Shown: in pieces, positions 21,267-32,520 of the stretch
Numbering within the stretch: position 1 is the stretch's first letter
How the letters are laid out: the number at the start of each line of letters is the position of its first letter
Assembly: GCA_033557465.1 (NCBI GenBank)
Contig: CM066035.1
Coordinates: forward strand, 922,398,522 to 922,462,521
DNA length: 64,000 bases
From: Ichthyophis bannanicus
Taxonomy: Eukaryota > Chordata > Amphibia > Gymnophiona > Ichthyophiidae
Direction: 5' to 3'
The notes under the pieces: generated by a model
Told to the model about the DNA's origin: nothing
The model's input: the letters and a program-made list of their open reading frames with translations, nothing else
Databases searched by the model: none
Program-made: the position numbers and the translations under genes

Positions 21267-22369
21267 CTTTATTGGATATCAATCTCTCTCATACGGTAAA
21301 AGATATACTTCTGGCTTCCAGAAAACCTTCCCCAAGGCATTCTACGCTTTTAAGTGGAAAAGGATTTCAGGTGTTCACAAAAGGGACTTAACCCCCTTTT
21401 GGTACCTGTGCAGTTGCGGCTGGGAGTATCTCCTCCAACTATCCACTTTCTGGTCTTAAGACCAATTTAGTGAGAGTCCATCTTAGTGCTATTGCTGCTT
21501 TTCACAAACCTTCTTGATGGACAACCTATTTCCTCTCATCCACTTGTAGTGGAGGTTCATGAGAGGCCTACTCTTAAACAAAACCTCCTCATTAAACCAC
21601 CACGGGTGGCATGGGATCTAAATCTTGTTCTCGGGCAGCTCATTGAAACTGCCTTTTGAACCCTTAGCTACTATAACCCTAAGGTTTTCTATTCATGTAA
21701 AGTAGTTATTCCTAATTGCTAATTCAGCTTCTGCAAGGTGCATTAGGAAACTGCAGGCTTTAGTGAATGACCCTCCTTATCTACAAGGTTCCACCATGAT
21801 AAAGTAGTCCTCAGGAATCACCCTCACTTTATGCCAAAGGTGGTTTCACCTTGTCATTCTAAAACTCAGTCGGTGTATCTTCCTATAATCTATTCCCTAA
21901 GGCCTCAATTGCCTCAGTGGCAGAAAGGAATCGTTCACACTTTTGGGCTTGTAAAAGGGCCTTAGGCCTGTTATATCTCAAAGAACTAAGCAGCAAGTGA
22001 GAAATCATCTCAGCTTTTTGTTGCTTTTGTGACTCTAGTCAGATTGGGAACTTCCCGTTTTCCAAAAGGGACTTTATCTAAATGGGATTGCAGAATTGCA
22101 TATACGTACATATGAGAGGTAAAGGACTTTCTCTCGAGGGCCATTGTCACATCTCAACACTGTGAGAGCCATGGCAATCCTCGAATGGTTAATCTTCGTT
22201 CTGTGTCTATGGACGACATCGTTTGTAGAGCAGTACTTGGCTTCGGTGCCTACCTTCACAGCCCACTATTGCTCTCAGACAAGGACTCCCGTCGGGATGC
22301 GCGTTTGGCCAAGCTGTTCTTCACGTATCTTTTTATCATACTTAATCCTACAACGCCTACCTCTGCTGG
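21267..22369 (+). pseudogene. DIRS-C tyrosine recombinase, copy 1, truncated at gap
   Basis: Starts VKDILLASRKPS and can be followed by alignment with copy 2, but nearly every line has an added or changed base (GGCTGGGAG for TGCTGGAG, GCATTAGGAAACTGC for GCATTAGTGAACTGC). The frame is unreadable and the sequence ends at the gap just after the expected stop. Treat it as low-quality sequence of the YR at 42618-43648. Confidence 0.65.
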
Positions 22370-22869
22370 NNNNNNNNNNNNNNNNNNNNNNNNNNNNNNN
22401 NNNNNNNNNNNNNNNNNNNNNNNNNNNNNNNNNNNNNNNNNNNNNNNNNNNNNNNNNNNNNNNNNNNNNNNNNNNNNNNNNNNNNNNNNNNNNNNNNNNN
22501 NNNNNNNNNNNNNNNNNNNNNNNNNNNNNNNNNNNNNNNNNNNNNNNNNNNNNNNNNNNNNNNNNNNNNNNNNNNNNNNNNNNNNNNNNNNNNNNNNNNN
22601 NNNNNNNNNNNNNNNNNNNNNNNNNNNNNNNNNNNNNNNNNNNNNNNNNNNNNNNNNNNNNNNNNNNNNNNNNNNNNNNNNNNNNNNNNNNNNNNNNNNN
22701 NNNNNNNNNNNNNNNNNNNNNNNNNNNNNNNNNNNNNNNNNNNNNNNNNNNNNNNNNNNNNNNNNNNNNNNNNNNNNNNNNNNNNNNNNNNNNNNNNNNN
22801 NNNNNNNNNNNNNNNNNNNNNNNNNNNNNNNNNNNNNNNNNNNNNNNNNNNNNNNNNNNNNNNNNNNNN
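22370..22869. other. assembly gap, 500 N
   Basis: Exactly 500 undetermined bases, a round number typical of a scaffolding placeholder rather than a measured distance. The flanking sequences are the right and left edges of the 20.8-kb duplication. Confidence 0.98.
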
Positions 22870-23413
22870 CTATTTGTATTGGTTCTAGCTCACTGGGCTA
22901 AGCTGACAGCCTCTCATTATAGCGTAGAGTGTTCTCCTGTAACTCTGCACTTCTCCGTATGGGACAGGCTTCTAAGGCTTGTACTTGTGCCTTGTTTGGT
23001 AGCAGCTTCTCCTCTCTTGTGCTCTGTACCTCATCTCTGTGTCTTTCCAGCACTCGCTCCTCTCCTGCTGTTCCTGCTCCTGTTCCCCGTTGCTCCGCCA
23101 GCTCGCCTTGCTAATCTCTGTATAATCCAACCTAGGCTTAATCTTCCAGGGTTCCAGCCCCACCTCTCTCTCTTTCCCAGGTGACGTAAGGGGTCCTTTT
23201 ATACCGTGGGTCTGCATTCACATCTCCGCCCTTACTCCACTAGGGGAACTCTGAAACCTATTCCAGTTTTGGATTTTCAGGTTTCTAGGTGTGGTTGTGG
23301 CTTTATTTCTCTGACCTTGTAAAATAGGTCCTTTTATTAGGGTGTATTTCTTTGGTTTTTTCCCCTTTCTCCTAACTCAGAATGAGCTTCCTTACCACAG
23401 GTCTGCTTATCCG
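22870..23413 (-). mobile_element. LTR-like fragment, copy 2
   Basis: Counterpart of 1530-2055, truncated by the gap before the MDCSL motif. It has several single-base additions near the gap (AGCGTAGAGTGTTCTCC), so the minus-strand frame is interrupted. Confidence 0.5.
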
Positions 23414-23791
23414 CCTTCCACCTTCCCAAGTCCTCTCCTCAGTTCTTCATTTTCCGTGGAGCCAGCAGGAGTGTTTTCTTCCTATCACCCGCTGAAAAAC
23501 GTCATTTTTTGGTTTTGAATCTGTGCTTTGCTATTCCGTTAATGCCGGTACCTTCTTTGATACTGGTCCCAATATTTATTTTCTTTTCAGAATATTTTTT
23601 TCATTTTTTCCCCCATTTTTTGGTGATTCTACTGTCAAATTAGGCCTTAGCCTACTCTTTTCCACCACAATGGAAAACACATCAGCAGCTTCAAAAAATG
23701 TGCAAAGTGTTTTGGTACAGTATCAGTCACCGATAAACATGATCTGTGTTTAAAATGTTAAGCCCAGACCATTTATTGACTGACTGTACTT
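23414..23791 (+). pseudogene. DIRS-D leader and gag N-terminus, copy 2
   Basis: Counterpart of 2056-2434. The ATG at 23670 is followed by one A fewer than in copy 1, so the frame is lost after four codons; otherwise the CAKC … CLK cysteine region is the same. Broken at TTT by DIRS-B1. Confidence 0.72.
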
Positions 23792-24204
23792 TCTCTAGGA
23801 CCCAATCAGGAAGTCATTCCTCACATATGGGTGATGTCGGTGCCGACAGAGCCCCCGTGCGGAGCATTTCCCCAGCTTTCAAAGAAAGCCTTTGCGAATG
23901 CAAGCGTGAATGCGCAGTCCCTTTCCCGCCCAAGGCTGCCATCTTGCTCAGTCTGTCTTTTTCCGAGGAGCCCGACGGACGTGTTTCGTTTTCACCCGGG
24001 GAAAGTGTTGATTTTATTCTGCGTGGACCCGTTTTTCTTCGGTTTGACGCCGGTTTCCCTTTCCCGCCTGGGCCCGATACATCGGTATCGAGCCCGCACT
24101 TCTTTTTTCGTTTTCGTCCTTAGTGACTAGCGTACCACGCCATTTTTCTATTTTTTCACTGGCAGCCCTGTCTTTTGACCTCGCAGGGGCCATTTTTTCC
24201 CCCG

Positions 24205-26123
24205 ATGGCTGCCAGTGGATTTAAGAAGTGTGATCGGTGTAAGAAACTTATGTATCTCCATCTCACCGACACACATGACTGCTGCCTGCCGCTGCCTCGG
24301 ACCCGATTATGACCCGATCTGTGGCCCGTGTGGGAAAATGTCCTCGAAGGCGTTGAGTCGGCAGCACCAAAAGAAAAGAATCTTCTCTGACTCCGCGTCT
24401 GGACGTGTCCGGAACTTCGTCAGAGGCCTCGACGTCTCGGGACTCCGGCCCCGAGCATCGCCGAGGCTCCTCTGAGAGGGGGTCTCCCTCGCGGAGCATC
24501 GCAGGAAGAAGAAACACGCGAGTGGCGGCGTCGGTGGACGCACTTGGCTCCTCGAGGGCCAAGTCGCATAGCCCTGAGCACCGTCCCGGGTCTTCGGAGT
24601 CGGAGAGGCCTGCCAAACAGCCTCGTGTGGAGATGGAGTCCTCGGGTCACGTGAGTACTGTAGTCCTCGTGGACTCTTCTCCGGGGGAGCCGACGTTGGG
24701 CTTGACGCCGTCGGGGGCTGCTGAGTCTCCTGAGCTCGGACTCAGGTTGAAGGCCTTGGAGTGCAGCTTGGCTGCCTTCATGGAACAGCAGCGGGCACTG
24801 ATTGCCGGTCTCACCAGTGCATCTGCCCCGACCACCGGGACATCGACGTCCAAGTCGACCCCGGAGGCCAAGCCAATCCTTGAGTCCATCAAGTCTCGAG
24901 TCGATCCTTGGCCAAGGTCTCCCTCGTCCTCCCGTTCGGGACCGAGGTTGTCGACGCCGGTACCCTCAGCGTCAGGGCGGATGGCATCGGTGCCTGCCCA
25001 ACCGGAGCTGCTAGATTCCTCCTCCGGGGGTCCGGCTGGGAAACGGAGAACAAGGAGTCACCGGACACCTTTCAGACTCGGTGTGTCCCATCAAACTCAC
25101 TGGAGTCTGAGCCTCGGAGATGGTCCCCCCCCCCCCTGGAGGATACCCGGTTCTCGGACTTCGTGCGGGATATGGCCAAGGCCTTGGCATTCCCCGTGGA
25201 TCCCGAGGAGGAGCCTTGAGCTGAGGCGCTCAAGGCCCTGCAGTATGACTCTCCTCCCAAGGAGGCCTTTACTGTACCAGTTCCTCCGATGCTGGAACGG
25301 TTGCTCTTCCGCATGTGGAAGGCGCCGGCCTTGACGCTGGTGTTGAGCAAGCGGGTAGATTCCTTCTATCGAGTCCTCGAGCCCCGGGTTCCAAAAGGCG
25401 CAATTACCACACCACTCCATGGTTTTGGAATCGGCCATGCATCGTCTGAAGAGTCAGAAGATGCACTCCTTCGTGCCTCCTGGCCGGGAGGCCCTGAACC
25501 TGGATGCCCTCGGTAAGAAGTGCTTCCAGGGCTCTATGCTTGCTTGCCGTGTCCAGACCTACCAGCTGTACATGGGCATGTACCTTCGAGACCTGGCAAA
25601 GGAGATTTCCGGGTTCTCTGCTGGTCTCTGCGAGGAACCTGTGCAGAGGTTCATGGCCCTGTCATCGGGTATTCGAGAGTGCTCGAAGTTTATCTCTCGA
25701 GCAGCCTATGATGGCTTCGGCCCGGGTAGCCGCGGCCGGCATTGGTGCACGCCGTCAGGCCTGGCTACAGTAATCGGACCTCGAGCCATGGGTGCAGGAC
25801 AAGTTGGTCGATGTCCCCTGCCGAGGTGAGAACCTCTTTGGCAAGCCCATGGCTGAAAAGGCTGCAGAACCCGAGACCGAGACTCTTACCCGGACAGGGC
25901 TGTCCCGGAAAACCTCTGCTCCTTCTCAGAAGAAGAAGGGCTTGGGGAAAAAAAGACCTTTTACCCGAGGAAGTCATCTGCCTATAAAACATACCCTCAT
26001 TTTCAGGCCTCTGTAGCTCCCCAACAGGGTCAGCAGGCCAAGGGGCAGGGACATGGGCCCCGTAGGCAGAAAACACCCAAGCCACCAGCTCCGGCTCCTG
26101 CACAGCAGGGAGCGGGGTTTTGA
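24205..26123 (+). pseudogene. DIRS-B1 gag, copy 2
   Basis: As at 2840-4753, but with more small indels in the first 350 codons: an added CATCTC near 24258, an added A near 24413, a lost G near 24494 and a shorter G-run near 25027. The C-run near 25126 is one base shorter than in copy 1. It ends GGG-TTT-TGA-C at 26115-26124. Confidence 0.82.
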
Positions 26124-26459
26124 CTCCAGTGGCATAGCCTCTCCTCCTCAGCTGGCCCCTATCAGCACAGGAGGCCGGCTGGCCCTGTATACCCACAGGT
26201 GGCCAGCTGTAACAAAGGATACCTCGGTACTAATCATAGTTCAAAAGGGCTATCTCCTCCACTTCCACCAGGTACCCCCCTCCTCCTTTCCAGGGGAGCC
26301 TCCAAGACTTCCTCTGCACAGGGACCTACTCCTGCAGGAGTTAGCAAGTCTTGTAAAGGAACAGGCAGTGGAACCGGTGCCCCACCACCTGGAGAGGGAC
26401 AAGTTCAAGATACTTACCCTTGGAATCCTGCTGCCCTACCTCCAGCAGGGAGATTGGCT
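26124..26459 (+). pseudogene. DIRS-B1 pol first segment, copy 2
   Basis: As at 4754-5090. Here the run reads GTGGAACCGG, one A fewer than copy 1, which keeps EQAVEPVPHHLERDKFKILTLGILLPYLQQGDWL in one frame. Copy 2 is therefore the better reading here. Confidence 0.8.
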
Positions 26460-26838
26460 AATCTCCAGGAACAAGCAGGAATAAGTCCCCACATATGGGT
26501 ACGTCGGTACCGACGGAGCCTGCGCGGGAAAGCTCCCCAGCTTCCCAGAAGGAAGCTTTTGGGGCCTCCCACTGCACATGCGCGCTGCCTTCCCGCCTTC
26601 CTGACCAGCTCTCCTCAGTTTCTCTTTTTCCGCGGAGCCAGCAGGTCGTGTTCCTGTCACCGCTGAAGAAATTATTGTTTTAGTTTGTTTCTTTAGACCG
26701 CGTACCTGCCTTCCCCATACCGAAACCGGTACCGCCGGTCTCTCTTTTCTTTTCTTTTAAAAATAAAAAATAAAAAAATCTTTATCTTGCACAACTTGGT
26801 GACTTCGGTTAGGCCTCAGGCCTACACAAATTCTCCTC

Positions 26839-28652
26839 ATGGAGAAACCAGCTCCTGGTTTTAAGAAGTGTACCAAGTGTAGTGCTATTATTTCTGTCAC
26901 AGACACTCATGAATGGTGTCTTAAATGTTTGGGACCTGACCACTCCATTCCGGACTGCCCATCCTGCTCCCAGATGTCTAAACGTGGTTTGCAGAACCGG
27001 GCCAACAAATTCCATGTGCTGTTTGCTTCAGATAATCCAGCATCACAGTCATCCAGGTCTTCCTCTCAGGATGGATCTCAGGTAACCAAACCTTCTTCGG
27101 GCAGGTCCTCAAAGAGCAAATCTCCTTCAAAGCATCGAGAGGCTCTCACTTTTGAATCTGAGGATCCTGCCCCAGCCAAACAACCCCGGCGGGAAGCTCT
27201 GGCTTCCAAAGCACCATCTATGGGGTTACAGGTTGACATCGATGGCACGGCCTCGACTGATCACCTGTTAGACTGCTCTGGGGTACCGGCCCATACCGGT
27301 ACCGACATCCATGCAGCAGTGGCGTCTATGAGCAGTACTGTTCAGACCATGCAGCAGGCCATGCTGGCTTTTATTAATGCTGCGATGCCCTCGGTACCGC
27401 GTTCAGCGGTACCGGGTCCGGTTCCGGTATCGTCTCCCATACCGGAACCGAGACCATCGACTTCCAAACGCAGATCGGTTCCGCATGCCGGATCCGGGTT
27501 TTCACCCGATACCGATCCCATACCCGGTACGCCCGATGTCGATACCGATCGGTATGCGTATCGTGCGTTGGAAGCAAATAGAGAATACTCTGATTCTTCT
27601 GAGGATTTGACTCCTCTGAGGACTCTGATGAGCTGTCTCTAGTTCTTCATGAAGACCCCTCTTCCCCAAAGAGGAGAATTGTCTCCACCAGAGGATTTGT
27701 CCTTTCAAGACTTCATTATTGAACTAGCTAAAGGACTTTCTATTTCCACATCCTCTGAAAAAGAACCTAGGTCAAAGAAATTGGATATTTTAGGATACCC
27801 TAAGGTTCCTAAAGAGGCAGTCACCCTGCCTATCCATGAAATCCTTCAAGAATACTTGATGGACTTATGGGAGGCTCCTCTAACGTCTCCTTACTCTCGT
27901 AGGTTGGACACCATGTACCGGGTCCCTCCTTCTCCTGGGTTTCAAAAGACTCAGCTGCCTCACCATTCTATTGTGGTGAAGTCTGCGCTGAAAAAGATTA
28001 AGAGCACCAAAAGGCACTCTTCCACCCCTCCAGGACGAGAATGTAAGACCCTAGACTCTTTTGGCAGGAAAATTTTCCAGGCTAGTATGCTTATAGCCAG
28101 GATTAATTCTTACAATATGTATATGTGCATATTACTCAGGGAACTTGCCCTAAAGATACGGCATTTTGCCTCCTTTATCCCTGAGGATAGAAAGGAGGAG
28201 TTCATTTCTCTGGTGAAACAGCTTTTAGATGTTTCTAAGTTCTCCAACAGAGCAGCTTTTGATTCCTTTGAGGGTGCCGGTAGAGCTTCGGGCATTGCTA
28301 TTGCAGCCCGACGACTTGCTTGGCTCCAGGCCTCTGACCTAGAACCCTGGGTCCTGGATGGCTTACGGAATCTGCCCTGTACAGGTGAGAACTTATTTGG
28401 TAAGGACTGGCAAATTAAAGCCACTCAAATGGACGCAGAAAATGCTACATTGGATAGACTTTCTACTCTACTCCTGCCAAGAAAAAGTCTTTCAAGAGGC
28501 CTTACTACAAGAAGGCCAGATTTTCCACAAATACTGGCCAACAATCTTCTCAGCCTCGCTCTGCTGCTAAACGTCAGCAACCTAAACAGGCAAGGTCAAA
28601 GCCTGCAGCGTCTGCCACTCCTCAGCAGGCTCAACCCCCTCAGGGGTTTTGA
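26839..28652 (+). pseudogene. DIRS-A1 gag, copy 2
   Basis: Same Gag as 5473-7288. It has one T fewer near 27607 (GAGGATTTGACT), which brings a stop at 27642, and the extra T near 27680 returns to the original frame from 27649. A missing C near 28467 (TCTACTCTACTCC for TCTACCTCTACTCC) then moves gag into the pol frame, giving a continuous gag-pol-YR open frame (27649-31269, 1206 codons). Confidence 0.82.
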
Positions 28653-30574
28653 CTTGCCCCTAGAGAACTTAACATTTCTGGCTCTAGACCAGCCAGAGCC
28701 CCTCACCATTCCCGGAAGGTTAGCTCACTTTGCTCCCAGATGGGAGCAAATTACATCAGAGCAATGGACCCTCTCTATCATCAGAGAGGGCTACAAACTT
28801 CATTTTTCCGACCTTCCTCCATATACCATGGTGAGGCACTTCAATTCTCCCCCATCTCTCCTGGGCCTGTTGGATCAGGAGGTCTCTTCTCTCCTTGCCC
28901 AAGGGGCAATAGAAGAGGTTCCTCTTCTTCAACAAGGGACAGGATTCTACTCCCCTTATTTTCTCATAACAAAGAAGACAGGGGGATTCAGACCTATCCT
29001 AGATCTGAGAGAATTGAACAAATTTCTGTACAAGGAGAAATTCAAAATGCTTTCTCTAGGCATTCTCCTTCCATACCTTCAGAGTCAGGATTGGCTTTGT
29101 TCTCTAGATCTCAAGGATGCGTACACACATATACTCATCCACCCATCCCACAGAAAATATCTAAGATTTCTGTTTCAGGGAAAACATTTCCAGTACAGAG
29201 TACTTCCCTTCGGTCTAGCCTCTGCTCCAAGAGTGTTCACCAAATGCATGGCAGTTGTTGCCGCATTTCTAAGAGGTCTGGGAATTTTTGTATTCCCATA
29301 TCTGGACGACTGGCTCATCCGAGCTCCATCTCAGTCAGAGGCCCAGATTTCCCTGGACTGTACAAGGCACATTCTGCAGTATCTGGGACTGGTGATAAAC
29401 CTTCCCAAGTCTCAACTTATCCCTACTCAGTCTCTGGAATTCATAGGGGCCCAGTTGGACACCACCACTGCAAGGGCCTACCTACCTCAAGTCCGGGGCC
29501 AACGTCTGGTGTGCTTGGCCTCCCAAGCTCAGTCCAGCAGTCACTTGACAGCCAGAGAAATGCTGCGACTTCTGGGCCACATGGCCTCCACGGTACACGT
29601 GGTTCCCTATGCTCGTCTTCATATGAGAGCAGCTCAATGGACCTTGGCCACCCAGTGGACTCAAGCATCAGGAGCGCTCTCCGACCAAATACTCACCTCA
29701 AAGCGTCTGTTTTGGTCCCTGCAATGGTGGATGTCCACCAAGAATCTGTTGTTGGGGGCCCCCTTCCAACCTTTGTTGCCCCAAGCAACCCTCACAACAG
29801 ATGCCTCCCAAACAGGGTGGGGAGCCCATCTACAATCCCTCTCCACTCAGGGTACTTGGTCTCCACAGGAGACCACCCTTCACATCAACCTCCTGGAACT
29901 GCGAGCAATCTTCTTTGCCCTCAAAGTCTTCCATACCCTCCTGGTCAACCTGACCGTCCTAGTTCAGACAGACAATCAGGTGGCCATGTTCTACGTAAAC
30001 AAACAAGGAGGGACAGGCTCTGTCGCTTTGCAACGAAGCTCTCAGATTATGGGCCTTCGCCAGCGAGCATCAAATTCATCTTCTGGCAGTGTATCTTCCA
30101 GGGGTTCAAAACTCTTGGGCAGACAGACTCAGTCGAGTTCTGCTTCCACACGAATGGTCCCTACATATGGACCAGATAAGCAGAATCTTTCAGGAATGGG
30201 GAACCCCGGACATAGACCTCTTTGCAAGTCCGTGGAATGCCAAACTTCCCCGGTTCTGTTCCAGGACTCCGTGTCAGGGAGCTCAGGCCAACGACGCCTT
30301 TCTCCTGCATTGGGGTCAGGAATTCCTATATGCCTTTCCACCCATTCCTTTGATTCCCAAGACTCTGTTCAAACTCCAGAGGGATCACGGATCGATGATC
30401 CTCATATCTCCACGCTGGCCACGCCAAGTGTGGTTCCCTCTACTTCTGCATCTCTCCCAGGGACCCTCCCTGGACCTGGGAGCTGCACCAGACCTTCTAT
30501 CTCAGGAGAAAGGGACTTTGTGGCACCCAAACCCCAAGTCCCTACACCTCAGAGCTTGGTTACTGAAGGCCTAA
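28650..30574 (+). pseudogene. DIRS-A1 RT-RNase H-MT, copy 2
   Basis: Same content and the same missing CT (near 30021) as 7286-9210, so that shift is shared by both copies. RT motifs LDLKDAY, FGLASAP and YLDDWL and RNase H motifs are as in copy 1; the MT-like part is at 30089-30574. Confidence 0.86.
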
Positions 30575-31610
30575 GCCTTCATGACTTCAATCTTTCTCAA
30601 CCAGTGAAAGATATCCTTCATGCCTCTAGGAAACCCTCCACGAGGCGTTCCTATGCTTTCAAATGGAAACGCTTTTCCATTTGGTGTGCTCAACAGGGTC
30701 TTGACCCTCTAGCACTTCCTTTGAATTCTCTACTAGACTATCTCCTGCATCTTAAGACGGATTCAGTAAGAGTCCATTTGAGTGCTATTGCAGCATCCTT
30801 AAAACCTATAAATGGACAACCTGTCTCCTCTCATCCGCTTGTTGCAATGTTCATGAGAGGCCTGACTCTAACTAAGCCTCCCATCCGACCTCCTCCGGTA
30901 GCATGGGACTTGAACCTAGTTCTAGGTCAGCTTATGAAGCCACCTTTTGAACTGTTGGTTTCTATCTCCTTGAAATTTCTTTCCTGGAAGGTCCTTTTCC
31001 TTATTGCAGTCACTTCGGCTCGCCGCATCAGTGAACTACAGGCCTTAGTGGCTCATCCACCTTATACCAGGTTTCATCATGATAAGGTGGTCCTAAGGAC
31101 GAATCCCCACTTTATGCCCAAAGTGGTCTCGCCTTTTCATCTTAATCAAGAGGTATATCTACCTGTCTTTTTTCCAGCTCCTCATGCATCCAGTGCAGAG
31201 AGGAACCTTCATACTTTAGATTGTAAAAGAGCTCTTGCCTTTTACCTCAACAGGACTCAGCCACATTGAAAGTCTTCCCAGCTTTTCGTGGCTTTTGATC
31301 CTTCTCATTTGGGACTTCCAGTCTCCAAACGTACACTTTCCAATTGGATTGCTCAGTGTATTTCCTTTGCTTACCAGAGTAAAAATATTTCTCTGGAAGG
31401 CCATGTCACAGCTCACAATGTGAGAGCCATGGCCACTTCTATGGCTCATCTTCTATGGCTCATCTTCACTCTGTCTCCATAGATCAGATCTGTCGAGCTG
31501 CCACATGGGCCTCGGTTCATACCTTCACAGCCCATTACTGTTTGGACAAGGACTCCCGCCGGGATGCCTTGTTTGGTCAGGCTGTCCTCAAACACCTGTT
31601 CCATACTTGA
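30528..31610 (+). pseudogene. DIRS-A1 tyrosine recombinase, copy 2
   Basis: As at 9164-10247 but without the extra A, so the frame runs through SARRISELQALVAHPP to FYLNRTQPH and stops at the shared TGA (31267-31269). The His-x-x-Arg and Tyr motifs beyond that stop are untranslated. Confidence 0.85.
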
Positions 31611-32068
31611 ACAACTCCTGCCCACCTTCCCAGGATGGATGCCTGAGATCCATACGAAGATGGCGAACCCTTGGAAGGGGATCCCCCAGGCATCTTAGCT
31701 AGGGAGTCCCCATATGTGAGGACTTATTCCTGCTTATTCCTGGAGATAGCACAGTTACTTACCTGTAACAGGTGATCTCTGGAACAGCAGGAATTAGTCC
31801 TCACAACCCACCCACCTCCCCTAGGAGTTGTATCTTCTATCTATCTTCCTTTCCTCTCTCTATTGTCTCAGCTATAAACTCGAACTGAGGAGAGCTGGTC
31901 AGGAAGGCGGGAAGGCAGCGCGCATGTGCAGTGGGAGGCCCCAAAAGCTTCCTTCTGGGAAGCTGGGGAGCTTTCCCGCGCAGGCTCCGTCGGTACCGAC
32001 GTACCCATATGTGAGGACTAATTCCTGCTGTTCCCAGAGATCACCTGTTACAGGTAAGTAACTGTGCT

Positions 32069-32520
32069 TGCTCCTTAGACCTAAAGGATGCTTATACGCA
32101 CTTCCTCATTCATCCAGACCACAGACAATATTTCAGAATTGTAGTGGGAGAAAATCATTATCAGTACAGGGTTACTACCTTTTGACCTAACCTCTGCCCC
32201 CAGGGTATTCACCAAGTGCCTAGCAGTGGTGGCGGCCTACCTCAGGGTGCAAGGCCTCTTTGTCTTTCCATACCTGGACGACTGGCTCATCAGAGGCCAG
32301 TCCGTACAGGAGGCCAGTCAAGCCACCCTTCGCACTGTCGCTCTACCTCAGCATCTGCGATTTGTTATAAACTTCGCAAAGTCCACTTTGCACCCTTCGC
32401 AGAAGATGGAGTTCATAGGGGCAAGACTGGACATCCTTCAGGCAAAAGCCTTCTTATCCGTGGACAGGGCCCACAGGTTGATGGATCTGGCCAGTCAGTT
32501 TGTCAGACGGCCGCCTTGGT
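32069..32520 (+). pseudogene. DIRS-B1 pol second segment, copy 2
   Basis: Counterpart of 10705-11157, with YLDDWLIRG and the same broken motif-B region. It ends at the TGGT target of the LTR-like insertion. Confidence 0.83.

Larger units (their letters stand above)
1530..22369. repeat. 20.8-kb duplicated block, copy 1
   Basis: This block recurs at 22870-43672 in the same orientation and order, including every nested insertion. The offset is about 21,340 at the left edge, 21,358-21,366 through the middle and 21,303 at the right edge. Interior differences are sparse, mostly single-base indels and a few substitutions. The last 3-4 kb before the gap carries many extra bases relative to copy 2. 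Both edges of the duplication coincide with the gap, which favours unmerged overlapping contigs. Confidence 0.95.
17138..22369 (+). mobile_element. DIRS-C retrotransposon, copy 1, cut by gap
   Basis: Third subfamily. The left end TCTCCAGGAACAAGCAGG starts it, with a diverged ITR palindrome (CGTCTGTACCCGACGG). Gag, RT, RNase H, MT and YR follow in order, then the assembly gap. Relative to copy 2 this version has dozens of extra or changed bases that increase toward 22369, so its many stops and shifts should not be taken as biological. Use 38497-44165 for interpretation. Confidence 0.85.
26460..32068 (+). mobile_element. DIRS-A1, copy 2
   Basis: Repeat of 5091-10704. Left ITR 26460-26620; ICR 31705-31808; right ITR 31883-32068. 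Differences from copy 1 are few: the A-run in the leader is shorter, and small changes occur near 27607, 28115, 28132, 28467, 31034 and 31680-31690. Confidence 0.88.

Noticed and set aside
22144..23184. 346-codon ORF across the gap
   Set aside because: Most of it is X from the 500 N; it joins unrelated frames.
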